Assembly: GCF_029784135.1 (NCBI RefSeq)
Contig: NC_073746.1
Coordinates: 36,251,378-36,315,377 of the forward strand
Reading direction: 5' to 3'
Source: Toxorhynchites rutilus septentrionalis
Lineage: Eukaryota; Arthropoda; Insecta; Diptera; Culicidae
Length of the DNA stretch: 64,000 nt
Part shown: positions 20,505-32,250 of the stretch, in pieces
Position numbering within the stretch: the stretch's first letter is position 1
Layout of the letters: each line of letters starts with the position of its first letter
Position numbers and translations under genes: made by a program
The notes under the pieces: generated by a model
The model's database searches: none
What the model was told of the DNA's origin: nothing
What the model saw: the letters and a program-made list of their open reading frames with translations, nothing else

Positions 20505-23100
20505 GATTCCTGAAGATCATGTACCATTTTATGTACAGTAACATACTTAGAGGTATTGTGTTGCCTTATAATGAATTAAATATCCCGAAATCTCAAACAA
20601 AATAACAAAGTAAAGACCTCAAAGTGATCATGCCACTTGGATTTTAACTTAATCGAGAACTTCACGGATACCCTGAATCTCCAGTATAGATCGGGCCGGT
20701 GTTCCCAATAAGGAACACTCCTTTGAAAAAATCCAAACGAACCAAAGATTGATTTCGCAAAACTTCATTGAAGTCTATGCGTCAATTATGCAAAGGTGGT
20801 GATCGAAAAGAAGGGTTTCGCTACAAAATATTGAAAGCCAAATATAATACGGTGAACAATATGCGGAGTTGCATTTATTTTGTTCTGAAAAAAAATGTTT
20901 TTTTTTATTTCCCATGTTTTTTATAGCAACCATAATGCGTTTTTTTATAAGAAAATGCAAATCATTGGTTGCAAACGTCCTGTCTAATATTCTATATCTG
21001 AAAACATTTTATAAAAAAAATATACAATTCGTAACAAATATCACTAAAAAACTATTGTCAAAGATGTTAAAGCGATTTGAGTTTTTGTGAGACATTTTAT
21101 TTCATAGTGTAAGTGGCTCATTCAATTATAGTGAAAATATCCTTTCCTGAAACCTCAACTAACTCCATATCGCTAATTTCACATGATGTCGTCATATCAA
21201 TCACAACATTCTCTGCATAAACGCAAAACCATCCCAACCCATTGAGATGAAGAATAGAAGGTGGGAAGATTCACGGGTTTTGGTTGTGTTGAACTTTGAT
21301 TGTGTTAGTAGCCAGGAAGATAGGAAGTTCACATACCAGGCATATCTGTCAGTTACTCAAATGGTACAAAATTGAATATGTCAACGAATAACGTTGAAAA
21401 AGGATGTACAGAAGCTAATTACAGATTTCCAAATCATATTTTTCGAATTCTGAACAAAAAAAAACAGAACATATCACGAACTAAAATATTTACTTTTTTC
21501 TTTGATTTCAGAAATAGTATTCTAATGTCTACTATGTTTGGATTCTAGAGCAACTTCATGGAAGTTTGACTTTTGTCAGATATTGGAAATACTTTTTTCA
21601 CAATTAGGTTGCTGAAAACTTCAGTCGTCTAAAACTAAGGCTCAAGCAGAAAACTTTTCGTCTCAATCTAAGTCATACGGAGTCAATTAAATTTATTTTT
21701 CAAGTTCATTTTACATGAAATAAACTTGCAACCTTATTTACCATGCACTGTCAAATGTTTATCCGTCAAAGGAACAAAAGATTGTGTGACTCTGACTTTG
21801 TTCGTTTACGTTTTTGGTCGACGTAACGAGAAGTAAAATTTAATTAAAATTAAGTCTGGAACACTTCAAAAATACTGAAATTTTAGTTTCTGTTAAAATG
21901 TCGGGCCCTTATGATTTTGAACGCTAGCATTGATTTAGGAAAAAAACTAGTTCGTTCATTTCATTTGCTTATTGTTACTTTTAATAACAACACTTTTCCT
22001 ATGGATTGGACTAAGAAAAGTAACATACATAAACAAAATCTGTGACGTCACAGATTTAAAAAATCTTCCCACCTTCCATTTTCCATCTCGCCAACCCATC
22101 ACTTGTTGTTCTGGAATCCACCTTTTCAATAATTAACCTTGATATCATTTGGTGACCGTCATCGGCAAAAACCTGAGAACACCAAAATGAGAGAAAATTC
22201 TTACCTCTCGCGAGAGATAGATAGAACTCATATCTTATGTTTTGTTGTGGCGGTGAATACGTAACTGTTCGTATGTATGAATGTAGATTATTAACGAAGT
22301 TTTGATTTGCGTAGTTTTACGCCTCATGGAATGACTGCTAGTAGAATTCTACAATTACGACATGCGACAGCAACTGTTTAATAACAGAAAGAACAACAGC
22401 AATTATCCTTTCTCATTTCGTCATTCAATGTTGTGCGCAGAGTTCATTGATGTTTCACATAAAGACGATTCCACGTTGTAAGAACCAGTTTACATATTCT
22501 ACTGTCATCTGCAATCATTTTTTTTGGTTCGTATGACGTGTTGCGTTATTCGCAAGGCTTGATTTTATGACATGTTGTGGCACACTTAATTGTTGCATAA
22601 ATAGTTGCACTATAGAAAAACCCACCCGATGCACTAACAGTTGTGGCCGTGAGGAAAACCAAAACACGTACAACATTGTAACCGACTGGGAATTTAATCA
22701 TTTTACTCCTAGAAACAACAAACAGCTGACTTTTAAAGGCGCCGCATTGGGAGTAGAAAAAATCCCCTTGTGACGAACATCGATAGTAAATATTTGACGT
22801 GTCACCACTGATGAGTTCGCTTTTTATGGGTGCGTCTTTAGTTTACATTTAAAAATCTAGAGCCAAGTATCTGAATCTAGTTCAATTAGGACGTTTGGGT
22901 TTTCCAATGTTTGTTTTAATTGCCTGATGAAGCTGGTTTCTTCTAGTGTTCATAAAATGCGTCTTAACGTGTGGCTTCTAAAATCGAACTATTACAACCC
23001 GACCAAAGACTGTTGACCGTATAAAACTTAAATTATTATTTACCAAAACCAACGAGGATATCTCCTTGATTCCGCCTCAGTTGCCACAATGAATTAGTAC
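20505..23100. other. Intergenic sequence, no gene recognised
   Basis: AT-rich sequence with short open frames only. I could not define any element boundaries. The 22000-22400 part, with GAGAGATAGATAGAACTC near 22211, is not repeat-like at window scale. Confidence 0.3.
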
Positions 23101-23180
23101 TTTTCTCTTCTTCTTCTTCTTCTTCTTCTTTGTTTTTAAGAGGCTTTAAATTTTGCAGTTCATTCGCCTCTATTTTTCTC
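23101..23180 (-). repeat. Inverted SINE/LINE 3' tail with (TTC)n
   Basis: A run of TTC repeats at about 23108-23131 is followed by TTTGTTTTTAAGAGGCTTT and GCAGTTCATTCGCCTC, the complement of the tail at 15396-15440. It marks a retroelement end in minus orientation. Confidence 0.6.
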
Positions 23181-23202
23181 TTCTGTTCTATCAGATCTTA
23201 AA

Positions 23203-23280
23203 TGAGGGGCTTAGAATGAAAGGGGTGTAAGTGATTTGATCGATTTCTCTACGGGGCTTAATGGGTTATACCCAAAGATG
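23203..23280 (+). repeat. Half copy of the GAGGGGCTTA MITE
   Basis: GAGGGGCTTAGAATGAAAGG and GTGTAAGTGATTTGATCGAT match the left arm of the MITE at 31626-31810. The right arm is missing apart from ACGGGGCTTAATGGG near 23252. Confidence 0.55.
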
Positions 23281-25317
23281 CCAGGTTTGAAGACATGTCT
23301 TCATTTCGAAGACATTTGACTTACTGTGAAGACAATTGATTTTGTGAAGACATTATGAAATATGTGGAGACATTTCAGTATGATATCCATTCACTTCTAC
23401 GCAAACTGTTTGATGATTAGGCGAAATATTGATTAGCATTTGCTGCGATAATGTCGATTGGTTCAACAATATGCGTTCAACGTGCATGTCAAAATCGAAA
23501 CCGAGTGTCTGAAGTTTATTAAATTCGTCACATCAAGCAAATTTGCGGTTCGAGAAATACGCACACTTGAGAGATGCAATAACTTCAATTCACTCTAATA
23601 CAATGATTGTTTGACAATTCTTCCGTGTACATATTATGGAATTAATAAATGAATGAAATGATCAAGGTATTATACCATACGTAAAAAGGATAATAGTCAA
23701 TTAGACTTCTTCATTAAATTTACTTGCAACGAAGAACGTAATCTATCACAATGCATAAGATGATCTAACATGGGGTTTATTCAAACTCTTTACTTACAAA
23801 GTAAATATGTTGAATTCAATTGAATTCAGAAATTGTTCCATTCAATCACTACTTTAATCAATACAAACAAATGATTTCTAAGACAGCTGTATTCCTACTT
23901 CAACCTTGTGATTTTTTAATAGATATAATCCACCCATAGTTTTTTCATCTTCCCAACGCCTTTTTGGAAATTTTCAACTCACTTTCACGAAGGTAAATCT
24001 TTCAGCCAAGAGTCACGGTTGACTATTGTATTCATTGATAAATTTTGTTATGTCGACTGCCAACTCATTTTAAAAAGGAACACTAGTGTAAGTTGATTAA
24101 AGCAACCACAATCATTGAAACCAATTTGCGGAAAACCCAAATTCAAATCGGGGTTTTGATAAATGCTATCAATGCGGACAGAGCATATGAGGCACCTGGA
24201 AAACCCCCACAATACGAATGGTCTTGTTGTATTATCGCGGAGCTCTGTCATAGTGGACTCCGCCCACTTCCTTAGTTACTTGAGAACATCGATGAAGGGA
24301 ACGAACGCAGAACATGGGGTGTTCTAGTCGAGCCTCCAAGTCCGCTGGATGCAACGCGCTAAAGCTCGTAAAGCCGCACGACCAAACACTTTTTTCACTT
24401 CCAAACCGGATTCTTTGACTTACCGCGACTATTTGTTATATTGATCGCGATACTTTTGTCATCACGCGACGCTTAGTTAAATTCTAAGTGCTGCGGACTC
24501 AATCCACTTAATTTTCAAGCAAATTCATGCATGTTTTCAAGCGATTTCTTGCAATAAATTTTCAGACCACCAGGGATGCCAGATTTACAAACATGTTTGT
24601 AAATTTACAGACATATCTGTAAAACACTTATTTTTGTTGTAGACTTTTTGGATATAACAATATTTCACAGGTTTTTGAAAAAATAAGAGGCTCTATTCAT
24701 CACATCAAAGATATTCGACTCACCATATGATATTTTTCCATAGTTTAGTTTGGAACTCATACACATAAGTACTTTTGCCCTGACATCATTGCAGACGAAA
24801 GAGAGTATACGGTTATTCACAATTAATGAAAAATTGCATTATCTGCAGGTAAGAAAAAATCTTGAACGAAAATTGTCTCTGATAATTATTTTCTGTTCTA
24901 GATAAGATTGTTTTGCTGAAATGCAAGGAGATTTATTGAAAAATAGTTAAGTTAGGGTCAGGATTATGTCTTCTGAGTATTTAAACAACATCGAATAAAA
25001 ATTTTCATTCTATTTTCAACAACTTACATTCGCTTTCCGGTCTGCTTATGACGAAATATGGGTTACTGTTCGATATTGTTACCACAGACATGGTTCATGG
25101 CCGTGTGTTGATCTAAAACTTGTATAGCCTTGCATGGCGGATGGAAAATATACACTGCATTTTCTTATAAATTTCATCAACGATAAGACCGCAAGCCTTG
25201 GTGGATGGCCAATATATCAACGAAGAAATACTGATTTTTATAAAAATTAACAGCGCGTATGTATGTGTATGTATGTATGTGTAGATCGTTGAAAGATTTA
25301 AACACATTTACAACACA
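23281..25317. other. Intergenic sequence with MITE-type ends, no gene
   Basis: Two AT-rich element ends of similar layout occur in the same orientation: GATGCCAGGTTTGAAGACAT near 23278 and GGGATGCCAGATTTACAAAC near 24576. Each is followed by short repeats of its own motif (AGACAT; TTACAGACAT). GATGCCAG-type ends are common in insect DNA transposons. A (GTAT)n-like microsatellite lies at 25256-25282. Confidence 0.35.
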
Positions 25318-26260
25318 TAAGTTATTAAGTGGTCCGAAAAATCAATTTTTTCCACATTTTCTCAAAAATGACAAATGAAAATTAATAACTTTTGAATCAC
25401 TGAACCGATTTAGATGATCGACATATAAAATTGAAACTAATGACAAAGCCTTTTATTGGAAAATATTTAACTTGCGAAAAAATAATTATATTTTAGTAAT
25501 TATTGATTGTAGTCGTCTTTATTTTTTATGACTTTGGACTAGAGGGCGCTATATTTTTTTATATTTTTTCTTGAAAGCTGAGGATTTATTACATAACATA
25601 TCTCGATATCAGAGATGATATTTTTTCGTTTTTTAGATATGATTTTTCAAAGTTAACCGGTGGTTCGAAAAATCATTTTTCCCCCTTTGTCCAAAAATAA
25701 CTTTCCGCAAAAAATAATAACATCTGAACTACTGAACCGATTTAGATGCTCGATATATTAAATTAAAGCCAATAAGCAAAATTTGAAAAATATCACACTT
25801 GCGGGAAGATTGGATTCTAGTAGCATAGGTCTAGTTTAGTCACATATGAATATTGATCGAAGACTTAAAACATGTTAAATTTACAAAATTATAACTTAAA
25901 AACGATAATTGTAGCATCTCTGATGTCGAGATATGTTTGGTAAATAATCCTCAGCTTTCCATAAAAAATATAAAAAAATATAACGCTCCTATCTTTAACC
26001 GAGAAAACTATGAAAAACTAACTCAATCAATAATTACAAAAATAAAAATTAAATTTTTCTCAAAAGTAATATTTTTTCAAAGAAAAATAACTCGTAAGCT
26101 TCAATTTGATATGTCGATGATATGAATCGGTCCAATAGTTCATAAGTTATGACTTTTTGTAGTGGGAAAAATTGTTTTTCGAACCATCGATTAGTTCTAA
26201 AAAATCATATTTCAAAAACGAAAAAAATAGTTCAAAGAAAACATTCTCTGAATAGAAAGA
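25318..26260. mobile_element. Foldback-like element with A-B-A'-B'(inv)-A(inv) structure
   Basis: A block with CGAAAAATCA, TTTTTCC, and CTGAACCGATTTAGATGATC (25333-25495) recurs at 25665-25830 and again, inverted, at about 26040-26200. A second block, GCTGAGGATTTATTACATAA with ATCTCGATATCAGAGATG (25577-25622), returns inverted as CATCTCTGATGTCGAGATAT and AATAATCCTCAGCTTTC (25914-25962). A further copy of the first block lies at 49785-49935. No protein is encoded; the open frames inside are AT-rich chance frames. Confidence 0.65.
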
Positions 26261-26639
26261 AGCTTTCTATTTTTTTTGCGTGCATGTTGGCAATTAAAGT
26301 CTGGGGAGCCGACTGCATAGCGGGCGACGTCAAACAAATGCTGACCAAAAAAAAAATACCCAAAAATTAGTTTTAGATGCAACCTTCAGCGGCACACAGC
26401 AGAACCAGCAGAGAAATTTCAGCGACTAAAACACACCATTAATTTCTCGATGTTATCACAAACTGAATGAAGGAAAAAACTAAAAGCTACACTTACACTG
26501 CACTACATATGCTATGTGTGCATGCGATTGCATCATCCTTTCTTCTCCTCTTCTCCGCTTGTTTTATAGCTCGGGTCGCGATCGTCGCGAACAAGCAGTA
26601 TTGGCCATTTGTATTCAAAGATCCAGCCAAAATTGTTGC
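26261..26639. other. Intergenic sequence, no feature seen
   Basis: No gene or bounded repeat recognised. Confidence 0.3.
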
Positions 26640-26695
26640 TCCCGTGGTCGAGTGGTCAGCGTCACGCCTAACATGTCACTGCTGAATAATTCAAT
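26640..26695 (+). repeat. Truncated tRNA-headed SINE
   Basis: GCTCCCGTGGTCGAGTGGTC followed by AGCGTCACGCCTAACATG is the first half of the SINE head seen complete at 63240. The B box and body are missing. Confidence 0.7.
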
Positions 26696-28024
26696 TTTAG
26701 TACTTATTCAAATAGCTAATAATAGCGAATGTTACATGAATTCAATATATAAATTGATGCGTGCACTAAATAATGATATCAAATGTGAAAAACTCTCATA
26801 TCAATCGATGTTTATTTTGTTCAGAACAGAAAAAGAGGTTTAATTTATTTGCCCAAAATTTTTATGAAGCACCCATTGTCATGAAAGGAAAGCATTTTTT
26901 CCATGTCAACATACCAACACACCTCGCGTTGAGTGGTGGTGGTGTGGTGTCCGATTCGCTTCTTCTACTCTACGCACTGCCGGTGCTTGGGGTGAAAATG
27001 CAAGAGAAACTGTACACCATGTTCGAACATCATGTGAAACATTGGGATTAAACATCGTATGTCCAAACATACCACGAATACAAACATGTCACATTTTCTA
27101 ACATAGGTACGAAAAAATCATGTTTGTACTCAAACACAAAACTGTGAACAGCAGCGTGGACATGTTTATTCCGGACGCAGTGTTTTTTGTGAAACATGGA
27201 AGACTGGAGTTATATGTACTAGAAGTAATTGCTAAAATAGATCTCATAATCGCTAAAATGGCAATGTGGTTCATGAAAGAGGGTGAGACGATTAACAAGT
27301 CCTTCAACTTCGATGTCGTGAGGCATTTGCGCGGTGTTAGCCATCGAAAAGAACTAGATTTATGGGCGAGAAACGCAGCTATGATTATTTGTTACATTTT
27401 GACCAAAACTCAACGAGCATCCGCCAGGAAATATGACACCACGTGACTATTTCCTTATTCCCAAAATTAACATAAATTAGAATGTGAACCAAAAGCTGGA
27501 TCACGATTTCGAATCCTGTGAATGCGTTGACATAAATTTTTATTGCTGATTTCAGGAGTATGGCTACCACGGTTGGTTCGAAGGAATTCTAAACGAGAAG
27601 TTCAATGTTCGGTCACCTTTTGTTACAATGGATGCCGTATATCAGTAATAACATGGCGAAAGTTATCGACAAGGAAAGGCTGTGACTTATTTGTGTAGAC
27701 TATAGACTTTACATAGCCCCACAAAATTAGCCCTATGGTGTGCTGAATAGCATGATCTTTGAGAACAATTTACGAGTCTATTACACGAAATTTTTGACTT
27801 ATCGAACATTTTTTTTACAAATCAATTGTGGCACGCGTGATGTGGCATGTCGCATCGTCTTGCTAAAATCGCAGCTCCTCCACATTAAGGGCACATCATT
27901 TATGGTAAAAAAAACTCAGTGATAATTGAACATTTTTGATTTGTTTTAAAGTTGGTACTACAGTCAGTGGTCTTAATGTCAAGTTTGAACGCAATCTGTC
28001 ATTAAATACATATATCACGCATCG
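26696..28024. other. Intergenic sequence, no confident gene
   Basis: The two longest frames (26773-27051 and 27120-27446) show no recognisable domain. A faint mariner-like string (DYFLIPKI) near 27445-27470 suggests a very old relic. No boundaries could be set. Confidence 0.3.
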
Positions 28025-28156
28025 GCAGTGTTGCCACATGTACAGATTTATCTGGAATGGTACAAATTCATTGTTTTTTTTCCGGTACAGATTCTGTACA
28101 GTACAAATTACAGAATTTTGTCCGAATGTACAGATTTATTTAGCGTTAAATGTTAA

Positions 28157-28351
28157 ATGTTAAACGTGGGGCTGGTCAAGCCGATGAGAAAGAGATATGA
28201 TTTCAATGGTTCGACCCTCAGGATGGTTGAAATGTTCAATCATAGAAATTTTCCCAATCTAACAAGCATCAATGTAATAACGGAATCGTTTTTAGGTCCC
28301 TACGATGGGAATTTACAAGAGTTGGTGTTGAACTTCGATCAACAGGACTGA
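28157..28351 (+). other. Short open frame, 64 codons, unidentified
   Basis: The frame reads MFNHRNFPNLTSINVI and ends NLQELVLNFDQQD, which faintly resembles a leucine-rich-repeat layout (LTSIN..., LQELVL). It is bounded by a stop and no neighbouring exon is apparent. The call is open; chance is as likely. Confidence 0.2.
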
Positions 28352-28997
28352 AGATTTCCGAAACAATATCCTCCGGGACGGAAATAAAATTTACACGATC
28401 CGATTTTATTAAAGAGATATAATTTACCTATAAGTTAATTCATATTATAGTGATTTCGTTTATATATTAATTCAATCGCTTACGTTTAGTTTCCTTTTCA
28501 ATTCTTCTAGTCCTTTGATTTCTGCTTCAACTAACTGACCAACTAGCGTGTAGTCCGTAACCTATATCATTAAGATTCAGCTTTTTATTATTTTATTTTA
28601 TTTTGCTGTAGGTTTTAGAATTGGACTCACCACTAGTATTAAGTAGAATAATAGAAATTTTAATTATATACTATATATACTAAGTAGAATAATATAATTT
28701 TTAACTATATAAGAAACGATCCTGTGATTCCAACTGTGATAACAGTTTTAATAGGCACTAACAAAAGACTCCTTCAACACGCAATGGTTTGTCTACTCCT
28801 TTATTCGGCTGTCATCGTTGCTTCCGCTTTGCTGTCAATTGTTTCATCGTTGACGCTAGGTGCAATACCTTTGACGGTAGGTGCGTAAACAACAAGTTGG
28901 AGAATGAATATCGTGTCCTAAAAGTGGAATTGCTCCGTGAGGATATCACTGTGGCAGGAAACACACATGTAGGGAAGGTGCGGGTGAGACGGACAAT

Positions 28998-31463
28998 GGG
29001 GGTAAGATGGACAGGTGGTTGATTTGTATAGTTACATAATGAATTTCAAATTTCTGTTGATGAGCACCCTTTCTACGTGCTATTCTATGATATTTCAACC
29101 ACCCTATGACAATGATTACGGATCAAAGGTGGAGAAAGGACAAAAAAAACCGAAAATTAAACATGATTCCGCGTGTGGATGTAGTTATGCGGCTTCGAAA
29201 TTAAGCATTTTGAATGGTTTAAATTCAACATTCAATTCGTCAATTGTTATATTTCAATTTGTGACTTAACAGAGAAGCGATATTAGATTTTTTTTCCTTT
29301 ATTGATTTAATTAGGCTCAAGTGGATAAAGAGCCACCAAAAAGCAATACATTTCAAAACTATTTGAATATATTATAACTACATAATTATTAACTTAAGTC
29401 TATTTATCTATTTTACAGTGAATATAAAATTCGTTGCCTCGTCGGTATTATCCTTGTCTGGAACAATGCCTGTGGTGGGTCGTAACAACGACATCGCCAG
29501 TTGATGTAGCAACGGTATCCTGTGGTAGTGAGTGCCTCCTTGTTATGTTAATAGCTCCTGTAATGATCTTATCTCAACGGGTACTAAGTTCTGCTTGTGT
29601 AATAGGAAAGGAAGAGAGAATGGACAGTGGGAGTAGGAGATGCGACCTAAATAATAATATTAGCGCTTCTTAGGAAGACATATATGGGGAGCATAAAATT
29701 AGAGTCGCGAGTAGCTAAGATATCGCGGACTGGCATGCGTGAGTGTACTCCTTGAGCCTCTAAATCGGCAACCAGTTTAATTCTTTCATTGCAAAATTCA
29801 TTACATGACCAAACAACGTGCTCGATGTCATGATATCCTTGACCACAATTGCATAATTTGTTAGTAGCAAGACCTATGCAGAAGAGATCCGCATTTAGCG
29901 CGGAATGATTGGACATCAATCTGGACATAGTTCCAATAAAATTTCTGTCAAGATCTAACCCTTTAAACCAGGGCTTCATTGAAACTTTGGGGATAATAGA
30001 GTATAGCCTTCTCCCAAGCTCATCTCTGTTCCATTGGTTTTGCCAACTGGTGAGTGACTGCGGGAAATGGAGAAGAATTCCCGATACGCTATTTGTCTTT
30101 CAAAAACTGTGCCCTGCATACTACCCATCTTTGCGAGTGTATCCGCTTTCTCATTACCAGGAATAGGGCAATGGGAAGGAATCCAAATGAAAGTGATTCG
30201 AATAATTTTATCAACAAGAAAATTCAATGCATTCCTAATTTCAATAAGAAAGTATGATGCTTTTGTCTGTTGTTTTAAGGATTGAATGGCTTGTATACTG
30301 CTAATACTATTCGAGAAAATAAAATAGTGATCAGGTGGTAAGGGCTCAATGGTCTTAATTGTATGATATATTGCAGCCAGTTCGGCAACATACACTGAAC
30401 GAGGGTCTTCAAGTTTATTGAAGCTAGTGTAATGTTCATTAAATATACAAAAACCAGTGGATCCGTTGATTCTTGAACCATCAGTGAAAAACATTCTTGA
30501 AGAATTGATGTGGTTATATTCTGAAGCGAAAGTATTAGGGATTAACGATGATCGAAGATGATCTGAAATGTCTCGAGTTTCGTCCTTCATAGAAAGATCG
30601 AAATCAACGGAAGATCTGCAAAAGATCGGAAAGCTAATATTATTGAAGATGTCTGCTGAAGGTTTTATTTCTTGAGAAATGTAATGAGAGTACAGATCCA
30701 TGGATCTCAACCGTTGGTTGTATTCGAGAAGCTTCTTACAATTCTCAATTACTAATGCGTTCATGATTTCGCTTCGGATTAATAAGCGATGGGACAGTTC
30801 CCAAAACCGAACCTGCAATGGTAAAACACCTGCCAAGACTTCAAGGCTAAGCGATATTAGGTATGTACGGAAAAATAAATTCATCAATGAGCAGAAAATT
30901 TAAATTATTGAAATAATTGTACTGGTGGGGTGAAACGGACAATTGCCAGTAGGAGTGAGATGGACTGCAAAATAGCTGTTTATTCTATACCTAAGGAATG
31001 TCCTGCATCTATAAACGGAAATCAAATCGCCGAAGGCGAACTGTCTAGAAGCTGACTGGAACCAAAAGCAAAATTGTTGAGGGTCTGTCCGTTTATACTG
31101 CTGATATGCATAATACAACTTCTAGGTGGATTAACACGATTTTTTCATCATTTAACAGACATTCGTGATGAGTTGAATAAAATCAATCCGCTCACGAGCG
31201 ATAACCTTATACGCTTCATATATTACAAACCTGTCCATATTCCCACCACTATATGTCCATATCAAACGCATCGAAAAAAAGCTCTACCTTTTCGTCTGTT
31301 TTAATTTCAGTAAAAATAACATTGAAAAACACTGTTTTGAGAAACATTTGGCCGATATTACGTAAAACAGTATATTGAATTGTAAGAAACTGCATTTAAG
31401 TTCCGGAAACCATGAGTTTCCAAAGATACAATTGAATCTTCTTAACATGTCCGTCTTACCCCC
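28998..31463. mobile_element. MITE with GGGGGTAAGAYGGACA ends, interrupted by a LINE tail
   Basis: GGGGGTAAGATGGACA (28998-29013) is inverted as TGTCCGTCTTACCCCC (31448-31463), with one mismatch. A related subterminal GGGTGAAACGGACAATTG and GTGAGATGGACTG lies at 30929-30965, and GGGTGAGACGGACAATGG at 28982. Fragments with the same vocabulary (GTGTCCGTCTTTCCC, TATCCGTCTTTACC) occur at 35800 and 35980. The interior is mostly the LINE relic at 29290-30890. Confidence 0.55.
29290..30890 (-). pseudogene. Non-LTR retrotransposon 3' end (RNase H and zinc knuckle), I/LOA-like
   Basis: Reading right to left, 30887-29976 encodes a non-LTR RNase H: FFTDGSRINGSTGF (first Asp), VYVAELAAIYHTI (Glu), then FIFSNSISSIQAI, where the usual Asp is Asn, and IPSHCPIPGNEKADTLAK (His/Asp). 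The frame shifts by one base near 29977. The next frame (29979-29647) carries KPWFKGLDLDRNFIG and a CCHC-type knuckle LCNCGQGYHDIEHVVWSC. A 3' untranslated stretch runs to an A-tail (TTTTTTTTT on the plus strand at 29290). The reverse transcriptase is missing (5' truncation). The frameshift and the changed catalytic residue mean it is dead. The combination of RNase H with a C-terminal knuckle points to the I/LOA group. Confidence 0.85.
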
Positions 31464-31621
31464 ACTTCGATGGCTCATTTTTAATATTCTAACTATGTGT
31501 CATTCCTCGGTAACCGTCGAGCGTACTTTTTTCCCATCATAACAACAACAAAGCTAATCCTCGAAATCGGCTCAGCAACGATACGCATTTAAGCGAGCAG
31601 GGAAAGCTCGAAACATTTAAT

Positions 31622-31814
31622 AACTGAGGGGCTTAAAAGGAAAGGGGTGTAAGTGACTTGATCGATTTATCTTCATCAACTTTTTGTATAGTTAATAACT
31701 CAACTGCAGACACATTTCCAGTTTATTTGACAATGTGGACGATAGGAAAGAAAAAGTTGATGAAGATAAATCTATCAAATCACTTACATCCCTTGCATTA
31801 TAAGCCCCTCAACT
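31622..31814. mobile_element. Small complete MITE with about 55-bp inverted arms
   Basis: GAGGGGCTTAAAAGGAAAGG at 31626 returns inverted as TAAGCCCCTC ending at 31810. The arms continue with GTGTAAGTGACTTGATCGAT and TTATCTTCATCAACTTTTT, matched on the right by AAAAAGTTGATGAAGATAAA and TCTATCAAATCACTTACATC. AACT flanks both sides. The unit is 185 bp and has no coding capacity. A half copy lies at 23203-23280. Confidence 0.85.
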
Positions 31815-32085
31815 AATAGTAAGCTAACATTGCCTAACTTTAGCAAGAGTATGTGTAAATGTCATCAAACCGATGAGTAAATTATATTTTATTTTAATAT
31901 ATTATATTTTATTTTAATAAAACAAAAGACATTTCAATGGTGCAGATTATTTTAAAGAAAAAGTACAGATGACGAAGGTTTTTTAACCCTTCCAGTACAG
32001 GTGAGAATATGGCAACACTGCACACCGTTCGTTTTGATTGACGTTGTGGGCATGACAAAAGTCGCAGCACGACTGGTGCCAAAAG

Positions 32086-32250
32086 AGTTCAATTTTCTTC
32101 AAAAACTTCACCTCATCAAAGTGGATGAAAAGTGAAGATAATGCTGACTGGTGTCTTCGATATCCGTGATTTCGTCCATTCGGAATTCCTTCCGGAGGGC
32201 CTGGATGATTGAAATAACCGTCCGTATTTTATTTACAATCTCCGGGTAAT
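32086..32250 (+). pseudogene. Mariner transposase relic
   Basis: A frame near 32130-32205 reads MLTGVFDIRDFVHSEFLPEG, matching the catalytic-core segment of mariner transposases. A parallel segment occurs near 56522-56580. No more of the element is recognisable. Confidence 0.6.

Larger units (their letters stand above)
28025..32021. mobile_element. Candidate composite element bounded by GCAGTGTTGCCA inverted ends
   Basis: GCAGTGTTGCCA at 28025-28036 is exactly inverted at 32010-32021. Both ends continue inward with repeats of GTACAGAT-type words. Inside lie a second inverted pair (28998-29013 and 31448-31463), a LINE tail (29290-30890) and a complete small MITE (31626-31810). The simplest reading is an element that was hit by later insertions. 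The outer pair could also be two solo ends that face each other by chance. Confidence 0.45.

Noticed and set aside
24355..24400. Basic Ala/Lys/Arg-rich codons resembling a histone tail
   Set aside because: Only about 15 codons, with no continuation or stem-loop nearby.
27385..27570. Mariner-like codons (DYFLIPKI)
   Set aside because: Only one short string is recognisable; too weak to annotate as an element.
30700..30903. Plus-strand frame over the LINE
   Set aside because: Shadow of the RNase H-encoding minus strand.
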